A stretch of 64,000 nucleotides of DNA from Bradyrhizobium barranii subsp. barranii (GTDB taxonomy: Bacteria > Pseudomonadota > Alphaproteobacteria > Rhizobiales > Xanthobacteraceae): the NCBI RefSeq assembly GCF_017565645.3, contig NZ_CP086136.1, positions 3,827,501 to 3,891,500 of the forward strand, written 5' to 3'. Under the pieces are notes generated by a model, which made no database searches, was not told the DNA's origin, and saw only the letters and a program-made list of their open reading frames with translations. Every line of letters begins with the position of its first letter. The stretch's first letter is position 1. Position numbers and translations under genes: made by a program. Below are positions 17,283 to 27,458 of the stretch, piece after piece.

Positions 17283-18014
17283 CTAGGTGAACAGTTCTTG
17301 ACCGTGCGCTTCGACGTAAGCGGCAAGGCCAAGGGTGTGGTCGCGGGCGCGCTTCTCGGCGAGCTCGGTGTCGCGCGCTTCCAGTGCTTCGATCATGCTG
17401 AGATGCTCGGGCAGCGAAGTGGCGGTGCGATCCTTGCGTCCGATGGTGAGCTGGCGGTAGCCGCGCACGTGCAGCAGCAGGTCGTTGGTGAGATCGACCA
17501 GCACCGGCGATTCCGACAGCGAGATCAGCGCCTGGTGGAAGGCGATGTTGGCGCGCGAATATTCTTCGACGTGATCCTCGGGCAGGCGGTCCTTGCCGAA
17601 ATCCTTGAAGTAGTCGCGCAGCGCCGTGATGTCTTTCTTGCGTGCGGTGGTGGTGATCAGGCGGGCCGCCATGCTCTCCAGCGCCGCCCAGGCGCGGATC
17701 ATGTCGACGATCTCGCTCTTGGTCCTGCGCACCACCATGATGCCGCGGCGCGGAACGGTCTTCACGAAGCCGTCCTGCTCGAGCATCGCGATGGCTTCGC
17801 GGATCGGGGTGCGGCTCACACCCAGGCGTTCGGACAGCGCGCGCTCGTCGAGCATCACCGGCTCGGGCGTCGAGTAGATGTCCATCTTGAGGATGGCTTC
17901 CTTCAAGGCGTCATACGCCTTGTTCTTGAAGCTGCTCTCCGGGGCAATACGAACGATTGCGATATCTGCCTCGGTCATGTTCGGCAACGCCTTGGTTGGT
18001 TTCCGCAGTGACAC
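17283..18014 (-). CDS. GntR-family (FCD) regulator, candidate oxalate repressor
   Basis: About 243 residues: an N-terminal winged HTH ([20 protein letters not shown]) and a C-terminal FCD ligand-binding domain with histidines in [16 protein letters not shown] and RDHTLG that would hold a metal and an organic acid. GTG 18014 is chosen as start because GGAGGAG lies nine bases before it; the longer frame from 18083 would begin inside the operator. It heads the oxc-frc group and has operator copies in its own promoter and in the divergent one. Oxalate, oxalyl-CoA or glyoxylate would be plausible effectors (inference). Confidence 0.88.
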   Translation of the reverse strand: MSLRKPTKALPNMTEADIAIVRIAPESSFKNKAYDALKEAILKMDIYSTPEPVMLDERALSERLGVSRTPIREAIAMLEQDGFVKTVPRRGIMVVRRTKSEIVDMIRAWAALESMAARLITTTARKKDITALRDYFKDFGKDRLPEDHVEEYSRANIAFHQALISLSESPVLVDLTNDLLLHVRGYRQLTIGRKDRTATSLPEHLSMIEALEARDTELAEKRARDHTLGLAAYVEAHGQELFT

Positions 18015-18070
18015 GACGAATCTCCTCCAGTGGGAGTCGTCTTTTACAGGATTATTAACGGGAAAGTTTT

Positions 18071-18087
18071 TGGCATACCACATGCCA
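18071..18087 (-). promoter_or_regulatory. Oxalate-regulon operator, site 5 (gntR-oxc-frc)
   Basis: TGGCATACCACATGCCA fits TGGYAT-N5-ATRCCA perfectly. On the minus strand it follows TTGACA by three bases. It is 56 bp upstream of the GTG of the regulator, so the regulator probably represses itself and oxc-frc. Confidence 0.75.
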
Positions 18088-18151
18088 GAATGTCAAGCTG
18101 GCTATTTTTTGCGGCGTTCCAAGTCATGCAGCAGCTTGACAAGTTGGCTTC

Positions 18152-18168
18152 TGGCATACCAAATGCCA
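18152..18168 (+). promoter_or_regulatory. Oxalate-regulon operator, site 6 (divergent ligase)
   Basis: TGGCATACCAAATGCCA is another perfect match. On the plus strand TTGACA at 18136 lies 10 bp before it, so here the operator covers the -10 region of the promoter for the ligase gene at 18326. Together with site 5 it occupies the 311-bp divergent region, in which nothing else is seen. Confidence 0.7.
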
Positions 18169-18325
18169 TCGCCAGCCATTTTTGATCCAAAGCGACGGAG
18201 TAATGTGGGCTTTATGCCACTCCGTTCCGCGACATGGAACAGAGCGCGGCGAATGGCAAGCATCACGGGCAGCCGCTACACGCGCGCGCTTTGAAAGAAC
18301 GAACTGAGGTCAAGGGAGAAGCCAT

Positions 18326-20455
18326 ATGTCCAATTCCAAAGATGCCGTCCGCAAAGTGCTCGACCAGGTCAAGGCGGACAACCGCACCAGCCTGACCGCG
18401 CCGGAAGGCAAGCTGGTCTGCGACGCCTACGGCATTCCGGTGCCGAAGGAGGGCGTGGCGAGGTCGGCGGGTGAGGCCGGCAAAATGGCCTCCTCGATGG
18501 GCTTCCCGGTGGTGATGAAGATCGTCTCGCCGGACATTCTCCACAAGACCGAAGCCGGCGGCGTCATCGTTGGCCTCAAGACGGCCGAGGATGCCGAGAA
18601 GGCCTACGAGACCATTCTCTCCAACGCCAAGAAGTACAAGTCCGATGCCAAGATCGAGGGCGTCCAGGTGCAGCAGATGCTGGCCGGCGGCACCGAAGTC
18701 ATCGTCGGCTCGATCACCGACGGCTCGTTCGGCAAGCTGGTCGCCTTCGGCCTCGGCGGCGTGCTGGTCGAAGTCTTGAAGGACATCACCTTCCGCCTCG
18801 CGCCCGCGACCAAGGAAGACGCGCTCTCGATGCTCGACGGTATCCAGGCGCATGAGATTTTGAAGGGCGTTCGCGGCGGAGAGCCGGTGAACCGTACGGC
18901 GCTCGCCGACGTCATCGTCAAGGTTTCGCAGCTCGTCACCGATTTCCCTGAAATCGTCGAGCTCGATCTCAACCCGGTGTTCGCGACGGCCAAGGACGCG
19001 ATCGCCGCCGACGTGCGTATCGTCGTCGACTTCGCCTATGTGCCCAAGCCGAAGCCGCGCCCGACCGAAGAGATCGTCGCGGCCATGAGCCGCATCATGC
19101 AGCCGAAGGCGGTCGCCGTGGTCGGCGCCTCCGCCGAGGACGGCAAGATCGGCAACTCCGTGATGAAGAACCTCATCAACGGCGGCTACAAGGGCGACAT
19201 CTATCCGATCCACCCCAAGGCCGCCGAGATCCTCGGCTACAAGGCCTACAAGAGCGTCAAGGACGTTCCGGGTGTGATCGACACGGCCGTGTTCGCGATC
19301 CCCGCGAAGTTCGTGGCGGCGGCGCTCACCGAATGCGGCGAGAAGAAAATCCCGGGTGCGGTGCTGATTCCGTCGGGCTTCGCTGAAGCCGGCGCGCCGG
19401 AGCTTCAGGCCGAGATCGTCGAGGTCGGCAAAAAGTACGACATCCGCCTGATGGGGCCGAACATCTACGGCTTCTACTACACGCCGGCCAATCTCTGCGC
19501 GACCTTCTGTACGGCCTATGACGTCAAGGGTCACGCCGCGCTGTCGTCGCAGTCGGGCGGCATCGGCATGGCCATCATCGGCTTCTCGCGCTCGGCCAAG
19601 ATGGGCGTCTCGGCGATCGTCGGCCTCGGCAACAAGTCGGACATCGACGAGGACGATCTGCTCGCCTTCTTCGAGCAGGATCCGAACACGAACCTGATCG
19701 CGCAGCACTGCGAAGACCTCAAGGACGGCCGCGCCTTCGCGGAAGCCGCCAAGCGCGTCTCCAAGAAGAAGCCGGTCATCGTGCTCAAGGCCGGCCGCAC
19801 CTCGGCCGGCGCAAAGGCGGCCTCGTCGCATACCGGCGCGCTCGCCGGTAACGACAAGATCTACGAGGACGTCCTGGCGCAGTCCGGCGTGATCCGGGCC
19901 CGCTCGTTGCGGCAGCTGCTCGAATTCGCCCGTGGCGTGCCGGTGCTGCCGACGCCGAAGGGCGAGAACGTGCTGATCATCACCGGTGCGGGCGGCTCGG
20001 GCGTGCTGCTGTCGGACTCCTGCGTCGACAACGGCCTGTCGCTGATGTCGATGCCGCCGGATCTGGATGCGGCCTTCCGCAAGTTCATCCCGCCGTTCGG
20101 TGCGGCCGGAAATCCTGTGGATATCACCGGCGGCGAGCCGCCGATCACCTACGTCAACACGGTGAAGCTCGGCCTGTCGGACGAGCGGATCCATTCGCTG
20201 ATCCTCGGCTACTGGCACACCATCGTCACGCCCCCGATGGTGTTCGCCCGCAACATGGTCGAGGTGAAGAAGGAGATGGAGGCCAAGGGCTTCGTGAAGC
20301 CGATCGTCGCCTCGCTCGCCGGCGACGTCGAGGTCGAGGAAGCCGCCGAATATCTCTACCAGAACGGCATCCCGGCCTACGCGTACTCCACCGAGCTGCC
20401 GGTCGAGGTGCTCGGCGCCAAGTACAAGTGGGCGCGCGGCGCGGGGCTGCTCTGA
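18326..20455 (+). CDS. ATP-grasp / CoA-binding acyl-CoA ligase (acetate-CoA ligase ADP-forming family)
   Basis: A 709-residue cytosolic protein. Residues about 20-240 form an ATP-grasp domain (VVMKIVSPDILHKTEAGGV, VQVQQMLAGGTEVIVG). Residues about 255-380 form a CoA-binding Rossmann domain (AVAVVGASAEDGKIGNS), followed by succinyl-CoA-ligase-like domains with the phospho-histidine segment ASSHTGALAG. The ATP-grasp half comes first, the reverse of the usual alpha-then-beta order. The family makes acyl-CoA from an acid with ATP. Here an operator shared with oxc-frc suggests it activates oxalate or formate; that substrate is inferred from context. Confidence 0.85.
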   Translation: MSNSKDAVRKVLDQVKADNRTSLTAPEGKLVCDAYGIPVPKEGVARSAGEAGKMASSMGFPVVMKIVSPDILHKTEAGGVIVGLKTAEDAEKAYETILSNAKKYKSDAKIEGVQVQQMLAGGTEVIVGSITDGSFGKLVAFGLGGVLVEVLKDITFRLAPATKEDALSMLDGIQAHEILKGVRGGEPVNRTALADVIVKVSQLVTDFPEIVELDLNPVFATAKDAIAADVRIVVDFAYVPKPKPRPTEEIVAAMSRIMQPKAVAVVGASAEDGKIGNSVMKNLINGGYKGDIYPIHPKAAEILGYKAYKSVKDVPGVIDTAVFAIPAKFVAAALTECGEKKIPGAVLIPSGFAEAGAPELQAEIVEVGKKYDIRLMGPNIYGFYYTPANLCATFCTAYDVKGHAALSSQSGGIGMAIIGFSRSAKMGVSAIVGLGNKSDIDEDDLLAFFEQDPNTNLIAQHCEDLKDGRAFAEAAKRVSKKKPVIVLKAGRTSAGAKAASSHTGALAGNDKIYEDVLAQSGVIRARSLRQLLEFARGVPVLPTPKGENVLIITGAGGSGVLLSDSCVDNGLSLMSMPPDLDAAFRKFIPPFGAAGNPVDITGGEPPITYVNTVKLGLSDERIHSLILGYWHTIVTPPMVFARNMVEVKKEMEAKGFVKPIVASLAGDVEVEEAAEYLYQNGIPAYAYSTELPVEVLGAKYKWARGAGLL

Positions 20456-20500
20456 GACGACGAAGACGCTTCGGTATGATCCGGAGCGGGTGGTTATTCA

Positions 20501-20634
20501 CCTCTCCCCGCGCGCGGGGAGAGGTCGAATTGCGAAGCAATTCGGGTGAGGGGGACTCTCCACGAGTCTAACTGTCACCGTCCTTGCGGAGACTCCCCCT
20601 CACCCTGGCCTTCTCCCCGCAAGCGGGGAGAGGG
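20501..20634. repeat. Extragenic inverted repeat with nested hairpins
   Basis: Outer arms are themselves hairpins: CCTCTCCCCG-CGCGCGGGGAGAGG and CTTCTCCCCGC-AAGCGGGGAGAGG. Inner arms GGGTGAGGGGGACTCTCC and GGAGACTCCCCCTCACCC pair with one mismatch. It separates the ligase from the IclR gene and may also end transcription. Confidence 0.8.
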
Positions 20635-20671
20635 AAATAAGAACAGGGCGAGGGAGAACGGTCAGGTCGCG

Positions 20672-21514
20672 ATGAGCAAGAACGTGATCCGGCGCAAATC
20701 GCTCGAGCCTCGATCGCCATCGGAGGCCGACCACGACGCGCGCGATGGCGGCGTGCAGTCGGTCGACCGCGCGCTGTCGATCCTGGAAACACTGGCCGAA
20801 GACGACGAAGGCTATCGCCTCAGCGACCTCGCCGTCCGCACGGGCCTGTCGGCCTCGACCGTGCACCGCCTGCTGGCGACGCTGGAGAGCCGCCGCTTCG
20901 TGCAGTTCGACCGCGCCGAATCCAAATGGCATGTCGGCGTGCGCAGCTTCACGGTGGGTGCAAGTTTCGCCCGGCGGCGCAATTTCTCCACGCAGGCGAT
21001 TCCTTACTTGCGCAAGCTGCGCGATCTCACCCGCGAGACCGCCAACCTCGCCGTCGTCGACGACGAGTTCATCATCGTGCTGACCCGCATGGAGAGCCGC
21101 GAGATCATGCGCTCGCTGACCCAGGTCGGCGGTCGCGTCGCCATGGTGACGTCAGGCGTCGGCAAGGCAGTGCTCGCGACTTATTCGGACGAGGACGTCG
21201 GCGCGGTCATCCGCCATCACGGCATGCCCCGCCTGACCGAGAAGTCGATCGTGCGGCCGGGCGATCTGTTCAAGGAGCTCGAGAAGATCCGCAAGCAGGG
21301 TTTTGCGCTCGACGATGAAGAAGCCTGTATGGGCCTGCGCTGTATTGCCGCAGTGGTCTACAACGACTGCGCCGAGCCGCTCGCGGCGATTTCCGTCTCG
21401 GGCATGACCAGCCGCCTGACCGACGACAGATTGCCGGAAATCGGCCAAATCGTGCGCGAAGTCGCCGGCGAATTGACCGTCGCGCTCGGCGGGGTGATGC
21501 CGAAGTCTGGCTAA
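20672..21514 (+). CDS. IclR-family transcriptional regulator
   Basis: A 280-residue regulator: N-terminal winged HTH (SILETLAEDDEGYRLSDLA, then SASTVHRLLATLESRRFVQ) and a C-terminal IclR effector domain (GKAVLATYSDED, ACMGLRCIAAVVY, ISVSGM). The start at 20672 (MSKNVIRRKSLE) avoids the repeat element that the longer frame would cross. Because the TctCBA operon starts about 100 bp downstream on the same strand, this regulator most likely controls uptake of that carrier's substrate. Confidence 0.88.
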   Translation: MSKNVIRRKSLEPRSPSEADHDARDGGVQSVDRALSILETLAEDDEGYRLSDLAVRTGLSASTVHRLLATLESRRFVQFDRAESKWHVGVRSFTVGASFARRRNFSTQAIPYLRKLRDLTRETANLAVVDDEFIIVLTRMESREIMRSLTQVGGRVAMVTSGVGKAVLATYSDEDVGAVIRHHGMPRLTEKSIVRPGDLFKELEKIRKQGFALDDEEACMGLRCIAAVVYNDCAEPLAAISVSGMTSRLTDDRLPEIGQIVREVAGELTVALGGVMPKSG

Positions 21515-21617
21515 CAAGGAACCGGGCCTGTCGCTGCCCGTTTTGGCTGATATGCGACTAAATGACACAATGCGGCAACCGATCAACGACGTCCGCACGA
21601 GCCCGGAGAATACCCTC

Positions 21618-22586
21618 ATGTTTCAATTTCCCGCGCGCCTTGTCGGCGCAGCCGTCGCGTTGACCCTTGCGGCAGCCACGCCGGCCTTCGCCCAGCCGCT
21701 GGAGCTCAAGCTGATGGCGCCGGCGGCCCCGGGCGGGGGCTGGGACCAGACCGCGCGCTCGATGCAGCAGGCGCTGGTTGCCGCGGGCGTCGCGCGCAGC
21801 GTGCAGGTCACCAACGTTCCCGGCGCCGGCGGCAGCATCGGCATCGCGCAGTTCGTCAACGGCGCCAAGGGCGATGGCAACCAGCTGATGGTCAACGGCT
21901 TCGTCATGGTGGGCGCGCTCGCCATGAACAAATCGCCGGTCACGCTCGAGCAGGTGACGCCGATCGCGCGCCTCACCGAGGAAATCCAGGTGATCGTTGT
22001 GCCGGCGAATTCGCCTATCAAGACCGCGCAGGATCTCGCCGCCGCGGTGAAAGCCGACATCGCCAAGGTGACCTTCGCCGGCGGCTCGGCCGGCGGCGTC
22101 GACCATGTCATGGCGGCGCTGTTCGCGGGCGCCGTCGGCGCCGATGCGAAGAAGATCAACTACATCCCGTTCTCCGGCGGTGGCGAATCGCTGGCGGCAA
22201 TCCTCGGCGGCAAGGTCACCGCGGGCATTTCGGGGCTGAGCGAATATGAAGGGCAGATCAAATCCGGCAAGCTGCGCGCGATCGGCGTGACCTCGGAGAA
22301 GCGCATCGCCGGGAGCGACATCCCGACCTTTAGGGAGCAAGGCATCGACCTCGTGATCGCCAATTGGCGTTCGGTGGTCGCGCCTCCCGGCATCACGCCG
22401 GAGCAGCGCAAGACGCTGAGCGATGCGGTCGAGAAGATGGTGAAGTCGGACGCCTGGAAGGAGATCCTCAAGCAGAAGGGCTGGGAGGATGCCTATCTCG
22501 GGGGCGACGCCTTCGCCGACTTCCTGAAGAAGGAAACCGTGCGCGTCACCGACGTGCTGAAATCGGTCGGCCTGGTCAAGTCATGA
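21618..22586 (+). CDS. tctC: Tripartite tricarboxylate transporter substrate-binding protein
   Basis: A 322-residue periplasmic binding protein of the TctC/Bug family. The signal peptide ([17 protein letters not shown], cleaved after AFA) precedes the mature [20 protein letters not shown], the canonical start of Bug proteins. GGAG precedes ATG 21618. It binds a carboxylate and delivers it to TctBA; the ligand is not predictable. The stop overlaps the tctB start by four bases (ATGA), so the three genes form one operon. Confidence 0.92.
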   Translation: MFQFPARLVGAAVALTLAAATPAFAQPLELKLMAPAAPGGGWDQTARSMQQALVAAGVARSVQVTNVPGAGGSIGIAQFVNGAKGDGNQLMVNGFVMVGALAMNKSPVTLEQVTPIARLTEEIQVIVVPANSPIKTAQDLAAAVKADIAKVTFAGGSAGGVDHVMAALFAGAVGADAKKINYIPFSGGGESLAAILGGKVTAGISGLSEYEGQIKSGKLRAIGVTSEKRIAGSDIPTFREQGIDLVIANWRSVVAPPGITPEQRKTLSDAVEKMVKSDAWKEILKQKGWEDAYLGGDAFADFLKKETVRVTDVLKSVGLVKS

Positions 22587-23065
22587 CCTCAGGCGATCCC
22601 GCCCAGCCGCGGCGCGTCGATCGCGCCGGCATCGTCATCGCTGTATTGCTCGCAGGCCTCGCCGCGGTGCTGGTCTGGGACGCGCGCGGGCTGCAATCCA
22701 CTGCGATGTACGGGATGGGACCGGAGGCAATGCCGGTCGTGGTCGCCACCGGCCTTGCGCTGCTCGCGATCGGCAATTTCATCGACGCGCTGCGCGGCAA
22801 TCTGCCGGCGCGCGAGAGCGCCGATCCCGTGCCTGTGATTCTGATCCTGGTTGGCCTCGCGCTCCTCATTGCCATCATCGGCTTCGGCGGCGGCTTCATC
22901 CTGGCGACGTCGGCGCTGTTCGTGACGACGTCGGCGGCGTTTGGGCGGCGTGCCATCGTCGTCGACAGCATCATCGCCCTCGTGATGTCCACCCTCATCT
23001 ATCTCGCGTTCGACCGGCTGTTGACGCTGAGCCTTCCGACCGGTCCGCTGGAGCGACTGCTGTGA
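22583..23065 (+). CDS. tctB: Tripartite tricarboxylate transporter small membrane subunit
   Basis: A 160-residue protein with four hydrophobic segments ([63 protein letters not shown]) as usual for TctB. ATG 22583 overlaps the tctC stop and its own stop overlaps the tctA start by one base, giving tight translational coupling. Confidence 0.9.
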   Translation: MTSGDPAQPRRVDRAGIVIAVLLAGLAAVLVWDARGLQSTAMYGMGPEAMPVVVATGLALLAIGNFIDALRGNLPARESADPVPVILILVGLALLIAIIGFGGGFILATSALFVTTSAAFGRRAIVVDSIIALVMSTLIYLAFDRLLTLSLPTGPLERLL

Positions 23066-24564
23066 TGGACACCTTTGCCGCGCTGGCCCACGGCATGGCG
23101 GTCGCCGTCCAGCCGATGAACCTGCTTTACGCGCTGATCGGCGTGTTCCTTGGCACGGCCGTGGGCGTGCTGCCGGGCATCGGCCCGGCGCTGACGGTCG
23201 CGCTGCTGCTGCCGGTGACCTACAAGCTCGACCCCGGCGGCTCGCTGATCATGTTCGCCGGCATCTACTATGGCGGCATGTATGGCGGATCGACCACCGC
23301 GATCCTGATCAACACGCCCGGCGAGAGTGCCTCGATGGCAACCGCGCTCGAAGGCAACAAGATGGCCAAGGCCGGCCGCGGCGGGCCGGCGCTTGCGACA
23401 TCCGCGATCGGCTCCTTCGTCGCCGGCACCATCGCCACCATCGGGCTCGCGTTCCTCGCGCCGTGGCTGGTCGATTTCGCGGTGCGCTTTGGCCCCGAGG
23501 ATTACTTCGCGCTGATGTGCGTCGCCTTCGTCACGGTGTCGGCAACCTTCGGCGATTCCCCGGTCCGCGGCCTGACCAGCCTCTTCATCGGCCTGACGCA
23601 GGGCCTCGTCGGCATCGACAAGCTGACGGGTCAGGCGCGGCTTGCGTTCGGCGTCCCCGAGCTGCTCGACGGCGTCGAGGTGACGACGCTCGCGGTCGGC
23701 CTGTTCGCGGTCGGCGAGGCGCTCTACGTCGCATCGCGCCGCCACCACACCGAGGAAAAGCTCGAGCCGGTGCGCGGCTCGCTGTGGATGACCAAGGAAG
23801 ACTGGAAGCGCTCGTGGAAGCCGTGGCTGCGCGGCACCATGTTCGGCTTCCCGATCGGCGCGCTGCCCGCGGGCGGCGCGGAGATTCCGACCTTTCTGTC
23901 CTATTCCACCGAGAAGCGGCTCACAAAACATCCGGAAGAATTTGGCAAGGGCGCGATCGAAGGCGTCGCGGGACCGGAGGCCGCCAACAACGCCTCCGCC
24001 GCCGGCACGCTGGTGCCGCTGCTGACGCTGGGATTGCCGACCTCGGCGACGGCCGCGATGATGCTGGCGGGGTTCCAGCAGTACGGCCTCAACCCGGGGC
24101 CGCTCCTGTTTGCCGAGCGGCCTGACCTCGTGTGGGGCCTGATCGCCAGTCTCTTCATCGCCAATTGCATGTTGCTGGTGCTCAATCTGCCGCTGGTCGG
24201 CCTGTGGGTGCGGTTGCTCGCGATCTTGCAGCCCTGGCTCTATGCCGGCATTCTCGTGTTCGCGACCATGGGCACCATCGCCGCAAAGCCGTCGGTCGTC
24301 GAATTGTCGATGCTGGCCGGCTTCGGTGTGCTCGGTTTCCTGATGCGCCGGTTCGACTTTCCGATCGCGCCCGTCGTCGTCGGCCTGATCCTCGGTCCGA
24401 TCGCCGAGAGCCAGCTGCGCCGCGCGCTTGCGATCAGCCTCGGCGATCCCATGACGCTGCTCCAGAGCCCGATCTCGGCGACGCTGCTCGGCATTGCGCT
24501 GGTTGCGCTGCTGGCCCCGTTCGTGCTGAAGGGGATGGGGCGCTTCAAGGCGAACGAGGACTAG
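23065..24564 (+). CDS. tctA: Tripartite tricarboxylate transporter large membrane subunit
   Basis: A 499-residue permease with about 11-12 membrane segments and the family hallmarks [20 protein letters not shown] and [39 protein letters not shown] and [18 protein letters not shown] form the second conserved repeat. It uses a proton or sodium gradient rather than ATP. The start is ATG 23065, one codon after a possible GTG. It ends the operon. Confidence 0.93.
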   Translation: MDTFAALAHGMAVAVQPMNLLYALIGVFLGTAVGVLPGIGPALTVALLLPVTYKLDPGGSLIMFAGIYYGGMYGGSTTAILINTPGESASMATALEGNKMAKAGRGGPALATSAIGSFVAGTIATIGLAFLAPWLVDFAVRFGPEDYFALMCVAFVTVSATFGDSPVRGLTSLFIGLTQGLVGIDKLTGQARLAFGVPELLDGVEVTTLAVGLFAVGEALYVASRRHHTEEKLEPVRGSLWMTKEDWKRSWKPWLRGTMFGFPIGALPAGGAEIPTFLSYSTEKRLTKHPEEFGKGAIEGVAGPEAANNASAAGTLVPLLTLGLPTSATAAMMLAGFQQYGLNPGPLLFAERPDLVWGLIASLFIANCMLLVLNLPLVGLWVRLLAILQPWLYAGILVFATMGTIAAKPSVVELSMLAGFGVLGFLMRRFDFPIAPVVVGLILGPIAESQLRRALAISLGDPMTLLQSPISATLLGIALVALLAPFVLKGMGRFKANED

Positions 24565-24618
24565 CCGTCCCGGCGCGCGCGTCCTCTAATGCTGCGTCCA
24601 GCTCGTTGAGGAAACGCC

Positions 24619-25419
24619 ATGCCGTCGGAACTTCGCTCGCCCCGTCTCGCCGTCCTGATCGATGCCGACAACGCCTCAGCGAAGATCGCAGATGGGCTGT
24701 TCGAGGAGATTGCCAAGATCGGCGAGGCCAGCGTCCGCCGCATCTATGGCGACTTCTCCAATGCACGGTCCAGGGGCTGGGCCGACATCCTGTCCAAACA
24801 CGCCATCATCCCACAGCAGCAATTCGCCTATACGACGGGAAAGAATGCCTCCGACATAACCCTGGTCATCGACGCGATGGACCTGCTTCACAGCGGCCGG
24901 TTCGACGGCTTCTGCCTGGTCTCGTCCGACAGCGACTTTACCCGTCTGGCCGCCCGCATCCGTGAGCAGGGCGTCGACGTGTTCGGGTTCGGCGAGCAGA
25001 AGACGCCGGAAAGCTTCAGGCAGGCCTGCCGAAGGTTCGTCTACACCGAGAACCTGCTCTCCGTCCCGGCGACCACCCAGGATGCCGCCTCAAGATCGAC
25101 GTCGCTTCAGCCGCCCGATGCAGCCACGCCCATCATCAAGAAGGTCATCACCCAGATGGAGAGCGAAGACGGCTGGGTCGCGCTCGGCGAAGTCGGCCGG
25201 CAGCTCGCCAATCTGGCCTCCGATTTCGATCCGAGAACGTTCGGGTTCCGCAAGCTGAGTGACCTCGTGCGCAAGACGAATTCGTTCGAGATTGATGAGC
25301 CAAAGGGCCGGTCGATGCGAATTCGGGTCAAGCCCGCTGCTGCAGCACCGCCGAGAAGGCGGAACCCGCGCAGGCCTGCAAGGGCGGGGGCGACGGGCAG
25401 TTCGGCGCCTAAGGCGTAA
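24619..25419 (+). CDS. NYN-domain protein with C-terminal LOTUS (OST-HTH) domain
   Basis: A 266-residue protein. The N-terminal PIN-like NYN fold shows acidic active-site residues in LAVLIDADNAS, ITLVIDAMDL and CLVSSDSDF, consistent with an RNase of the LabA/DUF88 class. The C-terminal part (KKVITQMESEDGWVALGEVG, then FGFRKLSDLVRKTNSFEI) is an OST-HTH/LOTUS domain, which binds RNA, often G-quadruplexes. It is followed by a basic tail (PPRRRNPRRPARAG). It acts alone between two operons; a role in RNA decay is likely but untested. Confidence 0.88.
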   Translation: MPSELRSPRLAVLIDADNASAKIADGLFEEIAKIGEASVRRIYGDFSNARSRGWADILSKHAIIPQQQFAYTTGKNASDITLVIDAMDLLHSGRFDGFCLVSSDSDFTRLAARIREQGVDVFGFGEQKTPESFRQACRRFVYTENLLSVPATTQDAASRSTSLQPPDAATPIIKKVITQMESEDGWVALGEVGRQLANLASDFDPRTFGFRKLSDLVRKTNSFEIDEPKGRSMRIRVKPAAAAPPRRRNPRRPARAGATGSSAPKA

Positions 25420-25504
25420 GCAGGGCCTGCCGTTATATTTGCGCTTGCCCGGTTTGGCGCGGGGCGTAACCATCGCGCGGCCGTAACGCCACGCGAGGGT
25501 CCCG

Positions 25505-27307
25505 ATGACTAGACTTACCCGCTTCGCCGTCGCACCGCTGCATTCGATGACCCGGCGTCTGGCCGATGTCGCCTCCGCGCGCGTCGCACCGGATCTCGTG
25601 GTCACGGGGGCCCGGGTGCTTTCGACCTATTCGGAGCGCATCCATCCCGGTCGGGAGGTCTGGATCACCGGTGGCCGCGTCGCAGCGGTGAAACCGGCTG
25701 GGACGGCGAAGAAGGTCTGGGGCGGGGTGCCGCTTTACGACGCCGCCGGCGGCATCATCGCGCCGGGGCTGGTCGATCCGCACATCCACATCGAATCCTC
25801 CATGGTGACGGCCTGCGCCTATGCCGAGGCTGCGCTCCTCAACGGCACCACCACGATCTTCTGCGACAGCCACGAGATCGGCAACGTCATGGATGTCGCA
25901 GGTGTCGAGGCGATGCTGGAGGACGCGCGCGAAGCGCCGCTCTCGATCTTTTTGACGGTGCCGAGCACGGTGCCGGCCACGTCGGCGGAACTGGAGACCG
26001 CGGGCGGCGACCTCACGCCGGACAAGATCGCCGGCCTGTTCGACCGCTGGCCCGAAGCGGTCGCGCTCGGCGAGAAGATGGATTTCGTGCCTGTCACGAT
26101 GGGCGACGAGCGCAGCCATGCCATCCTTGCCGCTGCCTTGAAGCGGGGACGGCCGGTGTCCGGACATGTTTACGGCCGTGAATTCGTCGCGGCCTATGCG
26201 GCGTCCGGAGTCACCGACACCCATGAGGCGATCGATCGCGATATCGCCGACGATCTGCTCGACGCCGGCGTCTGGGTGTTCCTGCGCGGCGGTCCGCCGA
26301 CCACGCCCTGGCATTCGCTGCCGCAGGCGATCCGCACCATCACCGAGCTCGGGGCGTCGCACAAACGTACGGCGGTGTGCACCGACGACCGTGATGCCGA
26401 CGATCTTCTGCTGTTCGGTCTTGACTGGGTGGTGCGCGAGGCCGTGAAGGCCGGCATGTCGCCCGAGCAGGCCTGGTCGATGGGCTCACTGCATGGCGCG
26501 ACGCGCTTCGGCATGGAAGGCGACATCGGCGGGCTCGGCGGCGGCCGCCGCGCCGATCTCGTGCTGATGGACGATCAGCTCAGACCGCAATGCACCTGGT
26601 ATGGCGGCGAGCTGGTGGTCGAGCACGGCAAGATCACAGAGCTGCTCGATCAGGCGCTGTCGCAACGCTATCAATATCCGAAGGCGGCCTATGCGACGGT
26701 GAAGCTTCCGGAGAAGGTCAAGCTGACGCCGGAATTGCCGGCGAAGGCGTGTACCGTCAATGCCATCAAGACCGCGCTGCCGGGCATTACGCTGATCCAT
26801 GAGAAGGTCGCGATCGAGCCGGCCAAGGATTGGCCGTCGCTGTTTGAGCGCTACGGCCTGTGCTTCGTCACGGTGGTCGAGCGCCACGGCAAGTCGGCCG
26901 GCAATGTGGCTTACGGCCTGCTGAAGGATTTCGGCCTGAAGCGCGGGGCGGTCGCCTCCAGCGTCGGGCACGACAGCCATAACATCATCGTCGCAGGCAC
27001 CAACGAGGGCGACATGCAGGCGGCGATATCGGCCATCAAGGCGGAGCAGGGCGGCGTTTGCGTCGTCGCCGACGGCAAGGTGAGGGCGCTGGTCCCGCTG
27101 CCGATCGCCGGCCTTCTCTCCGACAAACGGGTTACCGAGGTCGCCGAAGCGGTCAAGGTGCTGAAGAAGGAATGGGCCGAAGCCGGCTGCACCATCCCCT
27201 ACATGGGCTTCAATTTGATTCCACTATCGGTCATTCCGGAAATTCGCATCACCGACAAGGGCCTCGTGCTGGTGCCGCAGATGGAGCTCGCGCCACTGTT
27301 CGAGTGA
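25505..27307 (+). CDS. ade: Adenine deaminase
   Basis: A 600-residue amidohydrolase of the Ade family, converting adenine to hypoxanthine and ammonia in the cytosol. The metal-binding PHIHIESSM motif lies near residue 95, and [18 protein letters not shown] and the C-terminal domain containing [10 protein letters not shown] are characteristic. The N-terminal start [15 protein letters not shown] is retained for lack of a better one. It is next to gcl, consistent with purine use leading to glyoxylate, but separate in transcription (150-bp gap). Confidence 0.93.
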   Translation: MTRLTRFAVAPLHSMTRRLADVASARVAPDLVVTGARVLSTYSERIHPGREVWITGGRVAAVKPAGTAKKVWGGVPLYDAAGGIIAPGLVDPHIHIESSMVTACAYAEAALLNGTTTIFCDSHEIGNVMDVAGVEAMLEDAREAPLSIFLTVPSTVPATSAELETAGGDLTPDKIAGLFDRWPEAVALGEKMDFVPVTMGDERSHAILAAALKRGRPVSGHVYGREFVAAYAASGVTDTHEAIDRDIADDLLDAGVWVFLRGGPPTTPWHSLPQAIRTITELGASHKRTAVCTDDRDADDLLLFGLDWVVREAVKAGMSPEQAWSMGSLHGATRFGMEGDIGGLGGGRRADLVLMDDQLRPQCTWYGGELVVEHGKITELLDQALSQRYQYPKAAYATVKLPEKVKLTPELPAKACTVNAIKTALPGITLIHEKVAIEPAKDWPSLFERYGLCFVTVVERHGKSAGNVAYGLLKDFGLKRGAVASSVGHDSHNIIVAGTNEGDMQAAISAIKAEQGGVCVVADGKVRALVPLPIAGLLSDKRVTEVAEAVKVLKKEWAEAGCTIPYMGFNLIPLSVIPEIRITDKGLVLVPQMELAPLFE

Positions 27308-27388
27308 GCGGCTTTCACGCCGATGTCAATCTAACCGCTTGAGACCGCCGCGTTTTTTCCGCGGCTGCCGCATCGTGGAAAATAAAAT

Positions 27389-27405
27389 CGATCTCGTTGA
27401 GATCG
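27389..27405. promoter_or_regulatory. Palindrome upstream of gcl
   Basis: CGATCTC-GTT-GAGATCG, perfect 7-bp arms, lies 54 bp upstream of the gcl ATG. It could be an operator for a regulator of the glyoxylate genes or a weak hairpin; no T tract follows. Confidence 0.4.
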
Positions 27406-27458
27406 CATCTTGCACGCCTGATGATCGCGCTCGCTGACGCAACCAAGCGAGGTCCGAT

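Noticed and set aside
18263..20218. Minus-strand frame of 651 codons opposite the ATP-grasp ligase
   Set aside because: Antisense shadow; low-complexity, charge-rich translation, no ribosome site, conflicts with a clear gene.
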